Shown piece after piece: positions 47,731 through 60,600 of a stretch of 64,000 nucleotides of DNA (positions within the stretch are counted from its first letter, which is position 1; each line of letters begins with the position of its first letter). The stretch covers positions 1,213,311-1,277,310 of the forward strand of contig VZTG01007782.1 in NCBI GenBank assembly GCA_013397845.1, read 5' to 3'. The notes beneath the pieces were generated by a model. That model was not told the DNA's origin. It saw only the letters and a program-made list of their open reading frames with translations, and did no database searches. The translations under genes and the position numbers were made by a program. The DNA is from Melanocharis versteri (lineage: Eukaryota; Chordata; Aves; Passeriformes; Melanocharitidae).

Positions 47731-50700
47731 ACATAGGGTGGCATTGCTTAATCCAAAGCCAAATGCTCCAGCCAGCTGTAGAAGGAAGAGGGACCTCACT
47801 GGCAGCAATACCCCACCCACAGATTTTGATCTGTAAGTTGGGTTCAATCATCCACTCTTTTACTGATAATTGCTTAGATCAAGATCATGAAACCGAGGCT
47901 ATAAACTGATACATATACATAGGGAATTAATTTTAGAGCATTTTAAGGAATCAGGAGTATTTCAAGAAAATGATTGTCTCCCCTATCTTTCACCTCAGTT
48001 ATGCACAGCTTTCGCACACTAATAGGTTTGAGAAAGAAACTTGCTACTTTTGAAATGCAGAGAAGGAGGTTTTGGCCTACTATTTTGGGTGTCACTGATG
48101 ACAGTCATTATCAAGTCCAGTGTCCCATCATTCTTATTTTCTGCTATCATCTAGTTTGAAAAACCTACAAAGTAAGATTTATTTCATTTACCTTCTAAGA
48201 GCTAGAATAATTAAGGCTTTTATTTCATTCAATTTTCATGAACAATCAGGAATATACCTGAGTGCGTCTACCTCAGATTTTATCACTTGTGTTAATTAAC
48301 TTAATTTGAACTAAGTGACCACATTGGTAAAGGGCTGGATGTAGACTCCAAATATTGTTTCCAGACCAGTAAATCTGGAGGTTTATCCAAAGGCCCTGCT
48401 TTGGGCACCAGATGTGCCCCCCCAAACACTCCATTTAAAGAAGGAGCCCTATCACCATCATAGATGACTCCAGAGACCCTTTGATGGACCCTTGAAATGC
48501 CACCTGCTCATTTCCCTCCACTCCACCGATTTTACCTTTCTCATCGGATGCTCTCTTTCCATGGGGATGACAAATCTATCCCAAAGTCAGCATCTTTATT
48601 TGAACCACAGCCAGAACTGTGGGAAGATCTCTAGAAGTTCACAATTCCTAACACAGCTCCCCAACTAAGCCAGACTGGTACCACTACAGGAAAACACCAG
48701 TTACAAGAGAGAGGCAAAGATGCACTAACCAAGTTAAGGGGAGCAACCTCTCCTGTTTAAAAGTCACTACTCAAGCTACTTAGGTTCTAATTTATTTTAC
48801 CTGGGGCCTGTACAGGAAAGGGTTTGAGCTCCACCTGGAGATATTAGAGCACAGCTGAAAGGAGTGACAGGTTGACAGAGCACCACACTGTCCTTCTAAT
48901 ACGGACCCAAGGCTCAGGCAGTCAGATCTCATCCTTTCCATCTGTCACCGTGACAGCCCAGTCATCCTCAGAGGCTTCCTTGAACTCTCACACTTCCCAC
49001 ACAGTGGGGTCAAATAACAATTACTTCAGCCAATGGCATCTACAACACAACGGATGACAGCACCATTTCCAACAGCACCCAGGGAAGAGATAAGTTCTGT
49101 GGAGAGATAGAGCCTGGTGCTCATAAACCAAACCAATTGCATAATGTAGGCCAAATAGCTGAAAGGCTGTCTAGCTGCCAGATTTCACATCCCCTGGGTA
49201 GCCTGGGGGGACATGCAGTAGCCCCCAAATCTGACCTACACCCAATCAGTGTCAGTTCACATTGGAGAGCTGGCAGGAGCCTGGGAAAGAAAAACAAATG
49301 TTGCTGCCACCTGACTCTGTCAAAAGGGGTTTTATTACAGAATTTTATCAGGGGGAGATGTGATCTGAGAAGAACAGAAGATGCTTAGAAGTATTTTCGA
49401 AGAGAAAGTGACAAACAAATTCTTGCAGCAAGGGACTAGGGAAGGGGAAGCAAGTATGGGATGGGCACAAGGAAAAAGTGGGATGTGTGACAGGTTGAAA
49501 GATTCAGAGGGCTCACATGAAGAACAGAGGGGCACATAAGGGTAAGAAGAGCTTAAAATTAACGTGGGGGTAGGGAGCCAAGCAAGATAGGAATAATAGC
49601 AGTATAGCAACTTTTGTGCTCTGCTTTCCTCTAACTGACAAACAAAAGGATGGGGGCTTCTTGTAAGATCTTGGACCTAAGTGTCTTTGAATCCCGGGAG
49701 GTTTCTGTTCCCTCGTATTAGCTGGGTTTAGGAAAGCACATCCATGTGACATTATACTCGTGTCCTGCATGTGCTGTATGTGGTGTGTCCCCACCCTTGG
49801 AAGGCCCCTGAGCCCCATCCTTGCAGCCCCACGGACTTAGATCAGGAAAATCCTTTCCACGTGTGCCAGACTGAGTTGCACGCTGAAACCATATTTCTAA
49901 CTAGAGACTTAATCCCCCAGCATTCGCCTTAGCTATGGCACATCCTTGTCAGAAAAGGGAGAGCTGGTCTCAGCATCAACTGAACTCCACTAGTCAGGGA
50001 TCAGCTTTTGGTGTCAGGGCAGGAGGTGGAGGAAAGGGCTGCGAGAGGCAGGCAGAGAGAGACCTGCATCAAGTACCCAAAGAGTTATCACCACCTTCAC
50101 AGAGTAAAATAGGCAGGACTTTTCAAATGGAGAGACTGGTCTGTGGGGGATTTTGGCACGTTTCCCTACCAGGAGAGTATAAACAGAAGAGGGTGGAGAA
50201 CACTCGAAAATTACATGGACCTTTCATGCTGTAGCATGAACTGAAAATATGGATGGTAATTACAGCTCCCTGTATAATCCTAACTCTTACAAATAATGAT
50301 TTCATTCCCACCAGAGAGAAGGAGGGATTGATTTCCAAAGTGAAGAGCTAAGGTTGATTGATAGAACTTTTCAATTCAGAAAAAGACACATCTTGAAAAT
50401 CAGAAATTGGTAAATGCATGTAAATCCACATAAGACCTTAATTCCACTCAGTTGGAATGATGCCTCTGGATTCCCTTATGACTTTACTGTGACTCTGCTT
50501 TTGAACTGAACCGATCATGAGCCAACATCCCCAGACCTGTAGGCCACCACTCAGCACAGACAGAGCTGCTGAATGCAGAGCACTCTGTCCCTCCTACAGC
50601 CCCACAGCCTTTTGCATGCAAGGCCACTGACGCTGCACTTTCCTCGCTCTATTCACACCAGTGGTCCCCAGTCCCTCCCCACCAAACTGCTGGCACTTCC

Positions 50701-51779
50701 TTGGCCAAAAAAAGTACCGTGCCTTTCTATTTCCACAGCTGTGGTGAAATTGAAAAAGGCACACTGGTTCTTTGCAGGGACCCACCAACATCTTTACTGG
50801 CACAGTGGTCAGGCAGAAGGCTGTGGCTTTCCCAGATCATTTCAAGTGGAGCTGCTCCTAAGTGCCTACTCGCTATGCAAAGCAACCGCCTGCGAACGCA
50901 GCTGGTGTGCTTGCCACTGCCAGGTTCAGGGAGGCCAGCTCACATTTGCATGTCTATGCTTTGCTACTGAGCTTGCAGAAATGTGGTATTTATAGGCACA
51001 GACCTTCTGGGAGGACCCAAGCTCGCTGAGATATCGGGCAGAGTCAGCTAAGTTTCCTATTTGATCTAATTTCAAACTTGCTGTGAAAGACTATAGTGAA
51101 AAGTTTTATTCACATATTAAGCTGTGTGTGTTTGCAGGCTTTTTAGGACCTAATATATGGGGGGAAAGAAGCAGAGAAGGGAAGAGCAAGATAAATTATA
51201 ATGAAGTCTGAAATGCAGTTAGATATTTCATACACAAAGGGGACAGTTGTTCCAAACTACCCTTCTGGGCACGGTCTTTTCCTGACGCAGCACATGCAGT
51301 TCTGACCTGGGGAGAGAGTTGAGATTTATATTATTTCCTAATTCAATTAGGATGAAGAGTTTAAATGCAATTTACATTTGTATAGCAGAAGAAGGGGCTG
51401 GAGGCATGTTTCAGTTTGAGGGCCATATAAGCCCGGGTTGGGAATTGCTGCTCTTGGGGCATGCCCGGTCTGTAATGCCCCAGGAGTTGTCACCCGGGCC
51501 AACGGTGTCACTGTGCTGCCACACGGCAAGCAATTGGTTTGGCCATTGAATATCCTGCTGTCCCAAGCCTCACCCACGGTGCAGGATGGTACTGGTGGTA
51601 ATTTTTGCATTAGAAACACATCATCAGTTTCCTCAGGGTATAGAGGGGAATTGAAGCTAAGTGCCTCCATCCTGAGCGTTTGTGAATAAAGACTCCTCTT
51701 TCCCTATAAAACCTTTAAAAAGCATTTCTACCCCCAGGACTGCCCCCTTCTCTCTTCAGAGGCACTGTGTGATGTTTGT

Positions 51780-52120
51780 GTCGTGACGCACAGCGCTGGG
51801 TACTGTCTGTCAGGTCATGTTAAGCTAAAGGAGTGGCCCGCAGCACAGACTCGGAGCGATTCCCAATAAATTGTCAGCAGACTGGAAAGCAATAGTTGCC
51901 CATAATTTGAATTTCATGCCAACTCGTCACAGAAATCCTACGAGACAGTTTGATGTGCCCAAGAGCTTGCTCAAATAGATGCCTGCATCCTCAGAAATTC
52001 TGTATTAGCTGCATCGTGTTGCCCACACGGCTTGCTGGACACTCATTGCACAGCTTAACATTGCTCTCCCAGCATCATGAATGTTTAAAATTAAAGCCTC
52101 GTCAGTAGTTTAGAGGGCCC
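51780..52120. promoter_or_regulatory. Candidate conserved non-coding element
   Basis: A run of complex, non-repetitive sequence keeps several CpG dinucleotides and AT-rich homeodomain-like words (AATAAATTG, TAATTTGAATTT) outside any gene. It looks like constrained sequence, but this is judged by eye. Confidence 0.18.
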
Positions 52121-55100
52121 AGCTCCCTGTTGTAACATCTATGTAGAAGTGCAAAGCTGGAACTGAGCTTTAACTTGGCAGCAGGAAAAAACAGATTGAG
52201 ATAGTTTTGTCCTGGCTCAAACGAGGCGTACGCGCGCCATCCCTCCGGGCTGCCACTCTGGTTTAGGCTCTGGTGCTGCCCAGGAGAGCTTCTTCTGGCC
52301 TCTCCAGGAGGCAAATACTTCTGCAGCATCTGCTCCAAGTCTGCAGGAGCTCTATCCAGCCCGGGTCATATTGAAATTCCACCATTCACACAGGAGAAGA
52401 AATGAAGGCAGTACAGAACTCTGTCATCTGCTGGGAGAAAACGCCGAGGTCGTTGCGAGGAGCCATGGTCTCTACACCCAGGGGTCTGTTATCAAGCAGT
52501 TTCTTGTGGGTAACATGGCCTAGGAGAGCTTTTAAAAGGGATTTAAAGGAAGATAATGGGGAGAGTTGTGAATTTTTACAGGAAGTCTATTCAGGAATGA
52601 AAGGCAGCATGGGAGAAGACAGGGAAGCATTTGCAGGTCCAGTAAGGCAAAGGTATTGGAGGCTGCTGTCTTGGGCAGGAGAGGCAGGAGCGACATCTTA
52701 ATGAGAGATAATACTTCAGGGTGAGATCCATCATTCACTGAAGTGAGTACTCTTAATAAGTATATTTACTGCTTGACAGCAAAGGGAGAGCTGTGGAGAA
52801 GGACAAAATGAAATACATAGCCTAAGGGATTGGTTAAGAAAATTCTCTCTGCCACAGCATCAGGGACTGATACCTGCAAGACGTAAATAACGGGCAGTGC
52901 TTGCCCATTTTGCCTACTTTACCTGGATGAGAATGAAACCGAGGATCTCTCACCCGGAAAAATCCCTTATGAATCCTGTCCTTCTCACATCATTTCACAG
53001 GACAGCTAGAACACCTCCAGGACACTCTGGTTTGTTCTCCAGACTTTCAGGGTTGTATCTGTTCAAGCTTTTAATTCTAGCATGAGCAAATTCTCCTGGT
53101 TTCATTTGCTGCAAAGGGCTACCAGTGGTTCATTCCAGCCAACTTTTGTAACATTGGGGTGTACACTGCAGCCTGAACTCCTTTTTTGGCCACCAGTTGA
53201 TCAGCTATTTGAGGGAGGAAGCAAATCTCAAAACCACCAAGAACCCCTGACCAAAACACTCGGAGATCCTTCAAGCTATGTACAACACCACCATGAATTC
53301 AATTCACAAGCCAAGTTAAATGATGACAAACTATTTAACCTCAGCTGGCACCTTTCCTGAGCTTTAACTTATGGAAAAATCCAGCAGCCTCATGAACAGA
53401 TCTGAGACTGGGCTTCCAGGCACAAATACAGCACTACTGTTATTTGCTGGGATGATTTCTTCTACAACTAATTGTTCTTTAAAAATGAGAAATCAGGTGC
53501 ACCGAAAGGTGAGAGTGCATCTGAGATAAATGGCAATCTCTGATCTCTCCTGCTGACACAAGGCAGAAAGGATGTGCCAGCTCTTTGCTCAGGATAATAA
53601 GCAGAGGGTAAGTGGCAACTCCCCATTTTTCCAGGGAATGCAGAAGGTGTTTTTCTCTCACATTGCCAACGAACAGGTTGAATCTGTTTATGATGCCTTG
53701 TAGAAGGCAGGTGGTACCTGCTCGGGGTGCCAAGGAACAGGTAAGTGGCATCTGCTCATCATGCTGCCCAACTGTGAGTCAATTAACATTAGGGTGGATG
53801 TTTAAAATGCTTTAAAATGTTGAAATTAGAAGCCAATTATATATCAAACAAAGAAAAAAGCAAGAAAATAGAAGTGACGTTTTTATTCTAAATTGTTTAT
53901 CTCTGACAGTTTGGAGACCATCTCACTGACATCCCTCAACTCACTGCAAGTTACTGTCAAAACCAAACTCCTTTCAGGACACCTCCTGCAAAGTTTTGTC
54001 ACACAGCTGCACTGGTGAACTCAAGAAACTGAGCTAAGGAGCAGTGTCTGTGGAGGCAAAACACTGCAGGACTTGCAGAGGGTAATCTGGTCTGGTCCCT
54101 CTCTGCACCCCCTTTTTTTTCATAGTTCTGACAAAAGAAAACCCCAAATGCTAAACATATCTCATGCTTTTCCTCCTTGGTAGTAAAAGGCAGAAGGCCA
54201 TAAAGAGGGAACCCAGTGCTTTCTTAGTGACATGCGCTCTCATACATGGCCTTCAGACAAGCTCACATCCTTGGACAGAACCTAATTTTCCCACATACCA
54301 TCTTCCAAGAGCAGACACAGTGTGAGAAAACTTCAGGCACAATTATGCCGAGTAACAAATTTTTTTTAGAAATCAAAATTGAATATTTCCCTTGGTAGCC
54401 AAAGCTGCACTTCTAGGTTATTTAATTCTTTTCTAGCATGACCAGTTCCTTTCACCAGCTTCCCGGGTTGTTTCCAAAAGGATGGATGCACTTATTCAGC
54501 TTGTATTCTGGAAAAATAATAGCTGTTGTGAGCACCTTGCAGTGCCTACCAGACCTCCCCTCTGCGTGCTTCAGCTCCAGCCAGGGCTCACCCAAACACC
54601 TCCCAGGGCTCATTTGGGAAGGGGCAGCTTGTTCCAGCCCCAGTACCAGCTGGCTTACACGGGGAGAAGACATTTCAGCGGATTTGGTGTTTAAATACAG
54701 GCCAAAAAGGAGTGGAACAAACGCTACACCAGTGATTCAGGCAGTCAAACACTGCCTCTTCATGGCCAATAGTCCCTTTGGAGGCTGCAGGAGGCTTCAG
54801 CCAGTGCTGGAGGTTACTGGTGGGGAACAAAGCTCAAGCCCAGTTATTAATCTCATTGATCTTACAAGATCACACAAACTCTGTGTCAAGACCCTAGAGA
54901 AGCCCACTCAATTTCTGAGCCCCTAGAACAACCACCCAGGAGAAATATTTATTACAGTGAAAATAAACTCCCATAGACTCTTCCATTTCTACTTCAAAAA
55001 ATGATTAAAAACTGGATGCAGTCTCTTGATTTGAGGGTTGTATAAACCTTCAACCTTTTAATTAAATGTTTTATGTGTTAGCAAAACCACAATTATTGCA

Positions 55101-57599
55101 GGGGATGGCTAAGGCCCTGACTTGTAATGTCAGCTCAGCTCACCACCTTTTCAGGACTATAAGAACAGACCGAAAGGATAGACTGCTTAATTTTTGATAA
55201 AACAGAAGGAAAATTTGAAATTAGCTTAAGCCTTCAGGTTCTGAGACAGCTTCCTGCCTGACCTGTTCTCACACCTCTGCCACAAGCCAAACCAAAATCT
55301 ACATTTAATAAGGAAAGACGCATTAAATTATACAGGTTCAGTCCACTATTAGATAGCCATCCAATATAAGGCTAAATACAGCTGACAAAATCAAGCAGAA
55401 GCAGCATTAGCACATCCTTTTCATGAAACATCAGTATGCACAAGCTCTGGTAGTCTGTGATTTACTGTACAACTGAACATTACCTGTATTTGACAAACAC
55501 ACATTTGAGGCCATCAGCACAAATGAATTTCAATGCCTTCAGAGGAATAACTCCATTTATTGTTCTTTTAGTCTTTGAATACACGTCCTCATCAAGTGAA
55601 CTGCACCAAGCGTTCTTGAATGTGATGTTTCCTCATGATTGTACAGCAATAATTATTGCTATGGAGTGGAAGCAATTCTGAAAGATTCTCTGAAATTTTA
55701 AGGTGCCAATTATAATTACATGTTCCCAGCAGTTTAGCAAGAAAATGGGTACTTCAGCCTGACATCAGCGCCCTCCGCCCCTGCTCCCAGCCTCAATGCT
55801 CCAAACACACACAGACACACTCGAATAAACAGGAAACAAATCTTATTATGCTAGCAGGAGGTCCAGGGGGCTCTGATTTTTAGATCTCTAGGATGCTACT
55901 TGGGGACTGAAGGGATATGTGAAGAGACTAGCAAGCTGGAGTACCAGTAAAAACTCCCAAAGGTATTTAAAATCCCTTTTATGAGCTGATAGGATCTTTG
56001 AGTAAGGGCAGCATATTGCTTCTCTTTTTGAGGTTTGCCTGTTTGCTGCACTGCAAGGTGTGCCACACATTTTGAAGGAGAGGAGGAGTGTAACCTGAGC
56101 TCTTGCCCAGAGCTGTTCAGAGCCATGGCTGCCTCCCTTCAGCAGGATCACAGGGTACAAAAAAGTCCTTGGCCTCCCTTCTCTGTTCATAAAATACTCT
56201 TCCCACTTTCTGCCTTTCTCAGAGGTGAGTGGAGAGAAGAGGAGACCAAAAGCTGTCGTGGTTCAAGCTCTCTGGAAGAAATCACAGCATGAGTCAAGCT
56301 CTCCCACCACTCCGAGAATTACATCTCTGTTTGCAAAGATAGGGCCAATATTATGCTTCCACATCTCCCAAATACCAGAAAAATAAACTTTAGAGCAATC
56401 CAAAGCTAAATAGAAATAAAATTCAGGCTTTGTGCATGCAGTGAATTATTTATATATTAAAAAAAAATCATTCTTTGAGGGTTACTGCTGTGTTCAGCTT
56501 GGATTTCAGATAACCCAAAAAAAATTTAAGCACCCTCATTTGTATTCTTAACAGCTATTCATTGCAGCCATGTTGATTTCCCATGATGTTTGATATTGGC
56601 TACAACAAAGTTTTGTCTGGACAGATTAGTGCAAAAGGATTGTTCTTCATGCAAGCATACGTTTATCCCCACAAGAAAAAGATTCAGCCTGCAAACAAGA
56701 TCATATGTGATAAATTATTTAGCAAATGCTATCTCCCAGTCTTCCCATTTGAGAATTTTAACTTATCCAGCCAGAAGCCAGAAACAACTCCGTTTAAGGT
56801 AGCTGTTCTGCTACACAAAGGTAACAGGAGACAGTGAGACTGAACTGCCTGAAATCAACACAAAATCTACAGAAACTTAGCTCAGACTGGGAAAAAAACA
56901 TTTAAGAATACATTGACAGAAAAACCCTCTCATTTCAGCAATGCCATGTCTGCAAAAATCCAGGAATGCTGATGCCATAAAAGTCATTACAACAATATGG
57001 CACAACACATTTTTCTGCAGTCCTGATGACAAAACAGGATTGCCACCGAGACATTTGTCCACCTATCATTGCCAAAGGTACCGTGTTCTGTGTTTCCACA
57101 TGCACGTTCCTCAACACTGACTGTGACTTGCCGTGTACATGGAGCCACTTGCCAAGCCCAGCTGGAGGGAAGCCACTTCTTTACTCACCATACAGGTGGG
57201 CTGAAACAACACAAGAACCACCACGTATCTGCTCCCATCTCCACGAGCTGCTAGACGGGTACATTTCCAGGCACTGCCTGCACTCCTCACACTGGGAGTT
57301 GGGTTATTGTCTCAGCCTGTACCACATCTGTACTAACATCTGTACCCCAGGATGAACCCACTTACCACGTCCTCCAGAAGATGGATCTTGCTGCCCCAAG
57401 GCTGGAACTCAAGGGATTTTTCTTGCTGATGGGCTGACCCTCAAATTCATCCCAGACTGAATGACCTGGCAGAGCTATCTGCATTAGTGCTCCTCCACAT
57501 TCCCCAATCTGATCAATTTTTGTTGTTTGTAACTCACCAAATAAATCATGAAAGATGAAAATTCTCCACAGCCAAAACATATCATTGCAGTGCAACCCT

Positions 57600-57647
57600 G
57601 TGATAGTAACCTTTGTGATAGTAATCATCTTTGTGGTAGAAACCACC
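57600..57647. repeat. Short degenerate tandem repeat
   Basis: Three consecutive variants of a 15-18 bp unit, tgtgatagtaacctt, tgtgatagtaatcatctt and tgtggtagaaacc. Confidence 0.7.
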
Positions 57648-60600
57648 TCTAGCCCTGAAAAATGAAATCAAGGAATTATATGTAGAATGTTTCATAGTCA
57701 GGCAAATGGCTGACAGTCTCAGGATCTCAAAATTTAGTTTTGATGTTTATTATTTCTGTCTTAGGAATAACTGCCTGCTGTCAGGAGTCCTGGTTGGTTG
57801 TCATCCCAGGCTCTATTTTCCCTATCCTTTTAACTTATCAGATAATTATGTGGGTTTTTAAAGCTGTGTCAGTTCACAAGTCCAGTCCAAATTCTCATCG
57901 ATAACTATGGAAATTAAATATTTCTTGGGTGACCATTGATGCTTTACAGGGGCTTCTCCAGAAGGCAACTAACCAACCATTTGACTAATTCCTCTGTCGA
58001 CACTAGAAACAGCTGTTCCTTTCACTGGTTAGGATGAAAGGTTAGCAAAAGCCCATTCCTGGAGGGGAAAAAAGTGCTTACCTCTTGAATAGATGATATC
58101 GGAGACAGAGGTTTTCATAATATTTTCAGAACCACCAGTCAATTTCCTAAAGTACCTTAATCTCGCTTCCATCTTATTTCTTTGGGGGAGGGATGGTCAC
58201 AGAATTTAGTGAGGGGTTTTAATCCCTTTAGCAAGTGTTCTTGCTGCCCAGTGCAAATATTGCTACTATTGAGGTAGTTTACCCCCCACCTAAGCCGAGA
58301 AAATTATTTTCCTGTGCAGGAGCAAGAGGGAAAGTTTAGCTGATGTCTGAGACCCATCGACCATGATAAAACTGATCCCCTCCTCTGGTTCAGTTCAGGA
58401 CACCAGAGCACTCCTCAGACATTTGAATATTACTTCTGCAGGTCTTAAAGTAATTCAGTCTCTTGCCTTTCTTCCCCTAAGGCATATTTAATATATCCTC
58501 TGTGTAAGTCACTCAAAGGCTCCCAAAAATTACTTCAGAGCCTGTGTGAGGCTCACTGGGATGCAGAAACTGGCCCGAGGCCATTCCACCTGGTGCTGCG
58601 ATTCTGCCTGATTTTGCAGTCCAAAATCCACGTTGGGTTGGTAACTGATGGGAATATCTGTCAGTGTGGATGCCTAACAGCTGTTGAGGAAACTCCTGTA
58701 AGCAGAATGGATCTTATGCATTACAAATTTTATTTGCTGAGTTTTAACCCACAGCTCTGATGGGGAGGTTTCTTCCAGAGGGGTATCAACTCTGAATAGT
58801 CCTGTCTCTAGCTTTTCTGCAGCTGATAGTCATGTAAAAACCATGTCAGCCTGCAGATTTCTTTATGGTTTCAGCAGCATCTCCGGGCTGTTTATTTGGA
58901 AAAGGATTTTGCAGTGGTTTTGAGGGAGCCAGCCATCTGGACACCCTCACTGAGCCCGGAACACTGTATAACTAGAAGACACATATCAAGGGGCATTCCT
59001 GAACTTCCAAAACACTGCTTCACAAGAGCTGATCTGTCTGCAAGAAATGCCTACAGAAAATATTTGCACCATCTCCAAGGTCACAGGTAGGCGCCTTGAT
59101 CCCTGCCGAATGCAGGCTCTCTATTAACTTTGGATATTAATTGTAATTCCTCTCAAATATTCGTAGATTATCCCAGTTTTATCTGGAGCTGGGCCACAAA
59201 ACTGAGATGGAAACTGAGCAGCCACACACTACTGCAGTGTCAAGGAAAAGCAACGAGGGCCCGCACAGGCTCTTTATTCCTCGTTCTCCTGCAGAAGGAG
59301 CAGGGATCCATGAAGCTGTGAGATGATCTCCACCTACATGATGAGGATCATGGCTGGATGATACCAGCTCAAGGTGTCTCCAAAACCAATTTTCAGACCC
59401 AGAAGGGCTAGAGCTTTCCTTCCCCCTTGAAAAGCTGTACCCCCTCCCCCCCAGCCTTCGCCAAGCAGAATTCCAGTGGCACTGGCAATGAGGGCACCAC
59501 CAGGTGCCTGGAAAGGCACAGGAGCCGTGCTGACAGAAGGCTGGAGCTTGTGCAGCTCCAGCTGAGAGCAATAGTCTGGGTGTGCTGAAAACCAAACTCC
59601 CATGCCTCCATCTGGGTATGCAGATGGGGATATTTTTAACCTCTTTCCCTGCACTGTATTTTATGATCGGTAAAGTGGAGTTATTGCATGTCCAGGTGAA
59701 TGGCATAAAAATAAGTACCTTAATATTTGTGGAGCATTTAGGTACTGTAGCAATGAACATTAAAGGAGAGCCCAGGAGGAAAATAATAACTGTTTGCTGA
59801 GTAAGGTTTGAATGGTGTGTGCAAGTAATTCATGGGGCTGCTCAGGGAGCAATGAGAAAAACAGAACTAGCAAGCTTCCACTCATTCTTTCAGCACCCCT
59901 CTTCTGTGCACTGAAGATATGGAGAACCTGTGGAAAAAGAGTGTGCAGGCATGTACATATTGCACAGAAACTCAGTATTTGGGTTTGTACAGGCAGTCTA
60001 ATTCTCTAACTTCTCCTTTTAGAGGAATAAGGTATTTATTAGGGTAAGCAGACGAAATGAAAGAAATTATATCAGACACGTGTTTCCATCACGCCTAAAA
60101 CTATTTGTGCCCATCCATCCCACAAGTATGGCTTTGCAGCACGTCAGTCCCCAGTAGTATAGAAATAAGTTTGCTTCAGGTTCAGTTTTCTGGTGCTAAT
60201 TAACTTAATTATTTTGTCCTCAAGACAGCAGAAATGAGGAAGGAAACAGACTTGATTCTAAAAAGACATGTGCCAAGTCCATTGCTGCTGAAGGAGGTAA
60301 GCCAGTGTTCAAGGACTTTCAGTGAGAAGAAATGCTCCAACATACATCAAGATCTTTTCTTTGCCTTTCTAACTGAGTACAGCATGTATTTGTATAAAAT
60401 ATTTTGTGCTTTGAAGCGCCAACTCTTTGTATTTGCTGATGAAATAATATAATTCTGTTGATCTATGCATCATTAATTTATGTTATTCCATTGAAAAAAA
60501 TGCTGGATTTGCTCAAATATTTTATTGTCAAGCATTTAACATATGCTGCAGAGGGAAATCCAAACTAGATATTAGTGCAGGAGACAGACCTGAAAGAGCA

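Noticed and set aside
54438..54926. 162-codon + strand open frame
   Set aside because: No recognisable family, and overlapping frames are also open. Composition resembles translated non-coding DNA.
59179..59760. 193-codon minus-strand open frame
   Set aside because: Three overlapping frames are open in this GC-richer stretch, the peptide has no recognised domain, and nothing suggests splice sites or a promoter.
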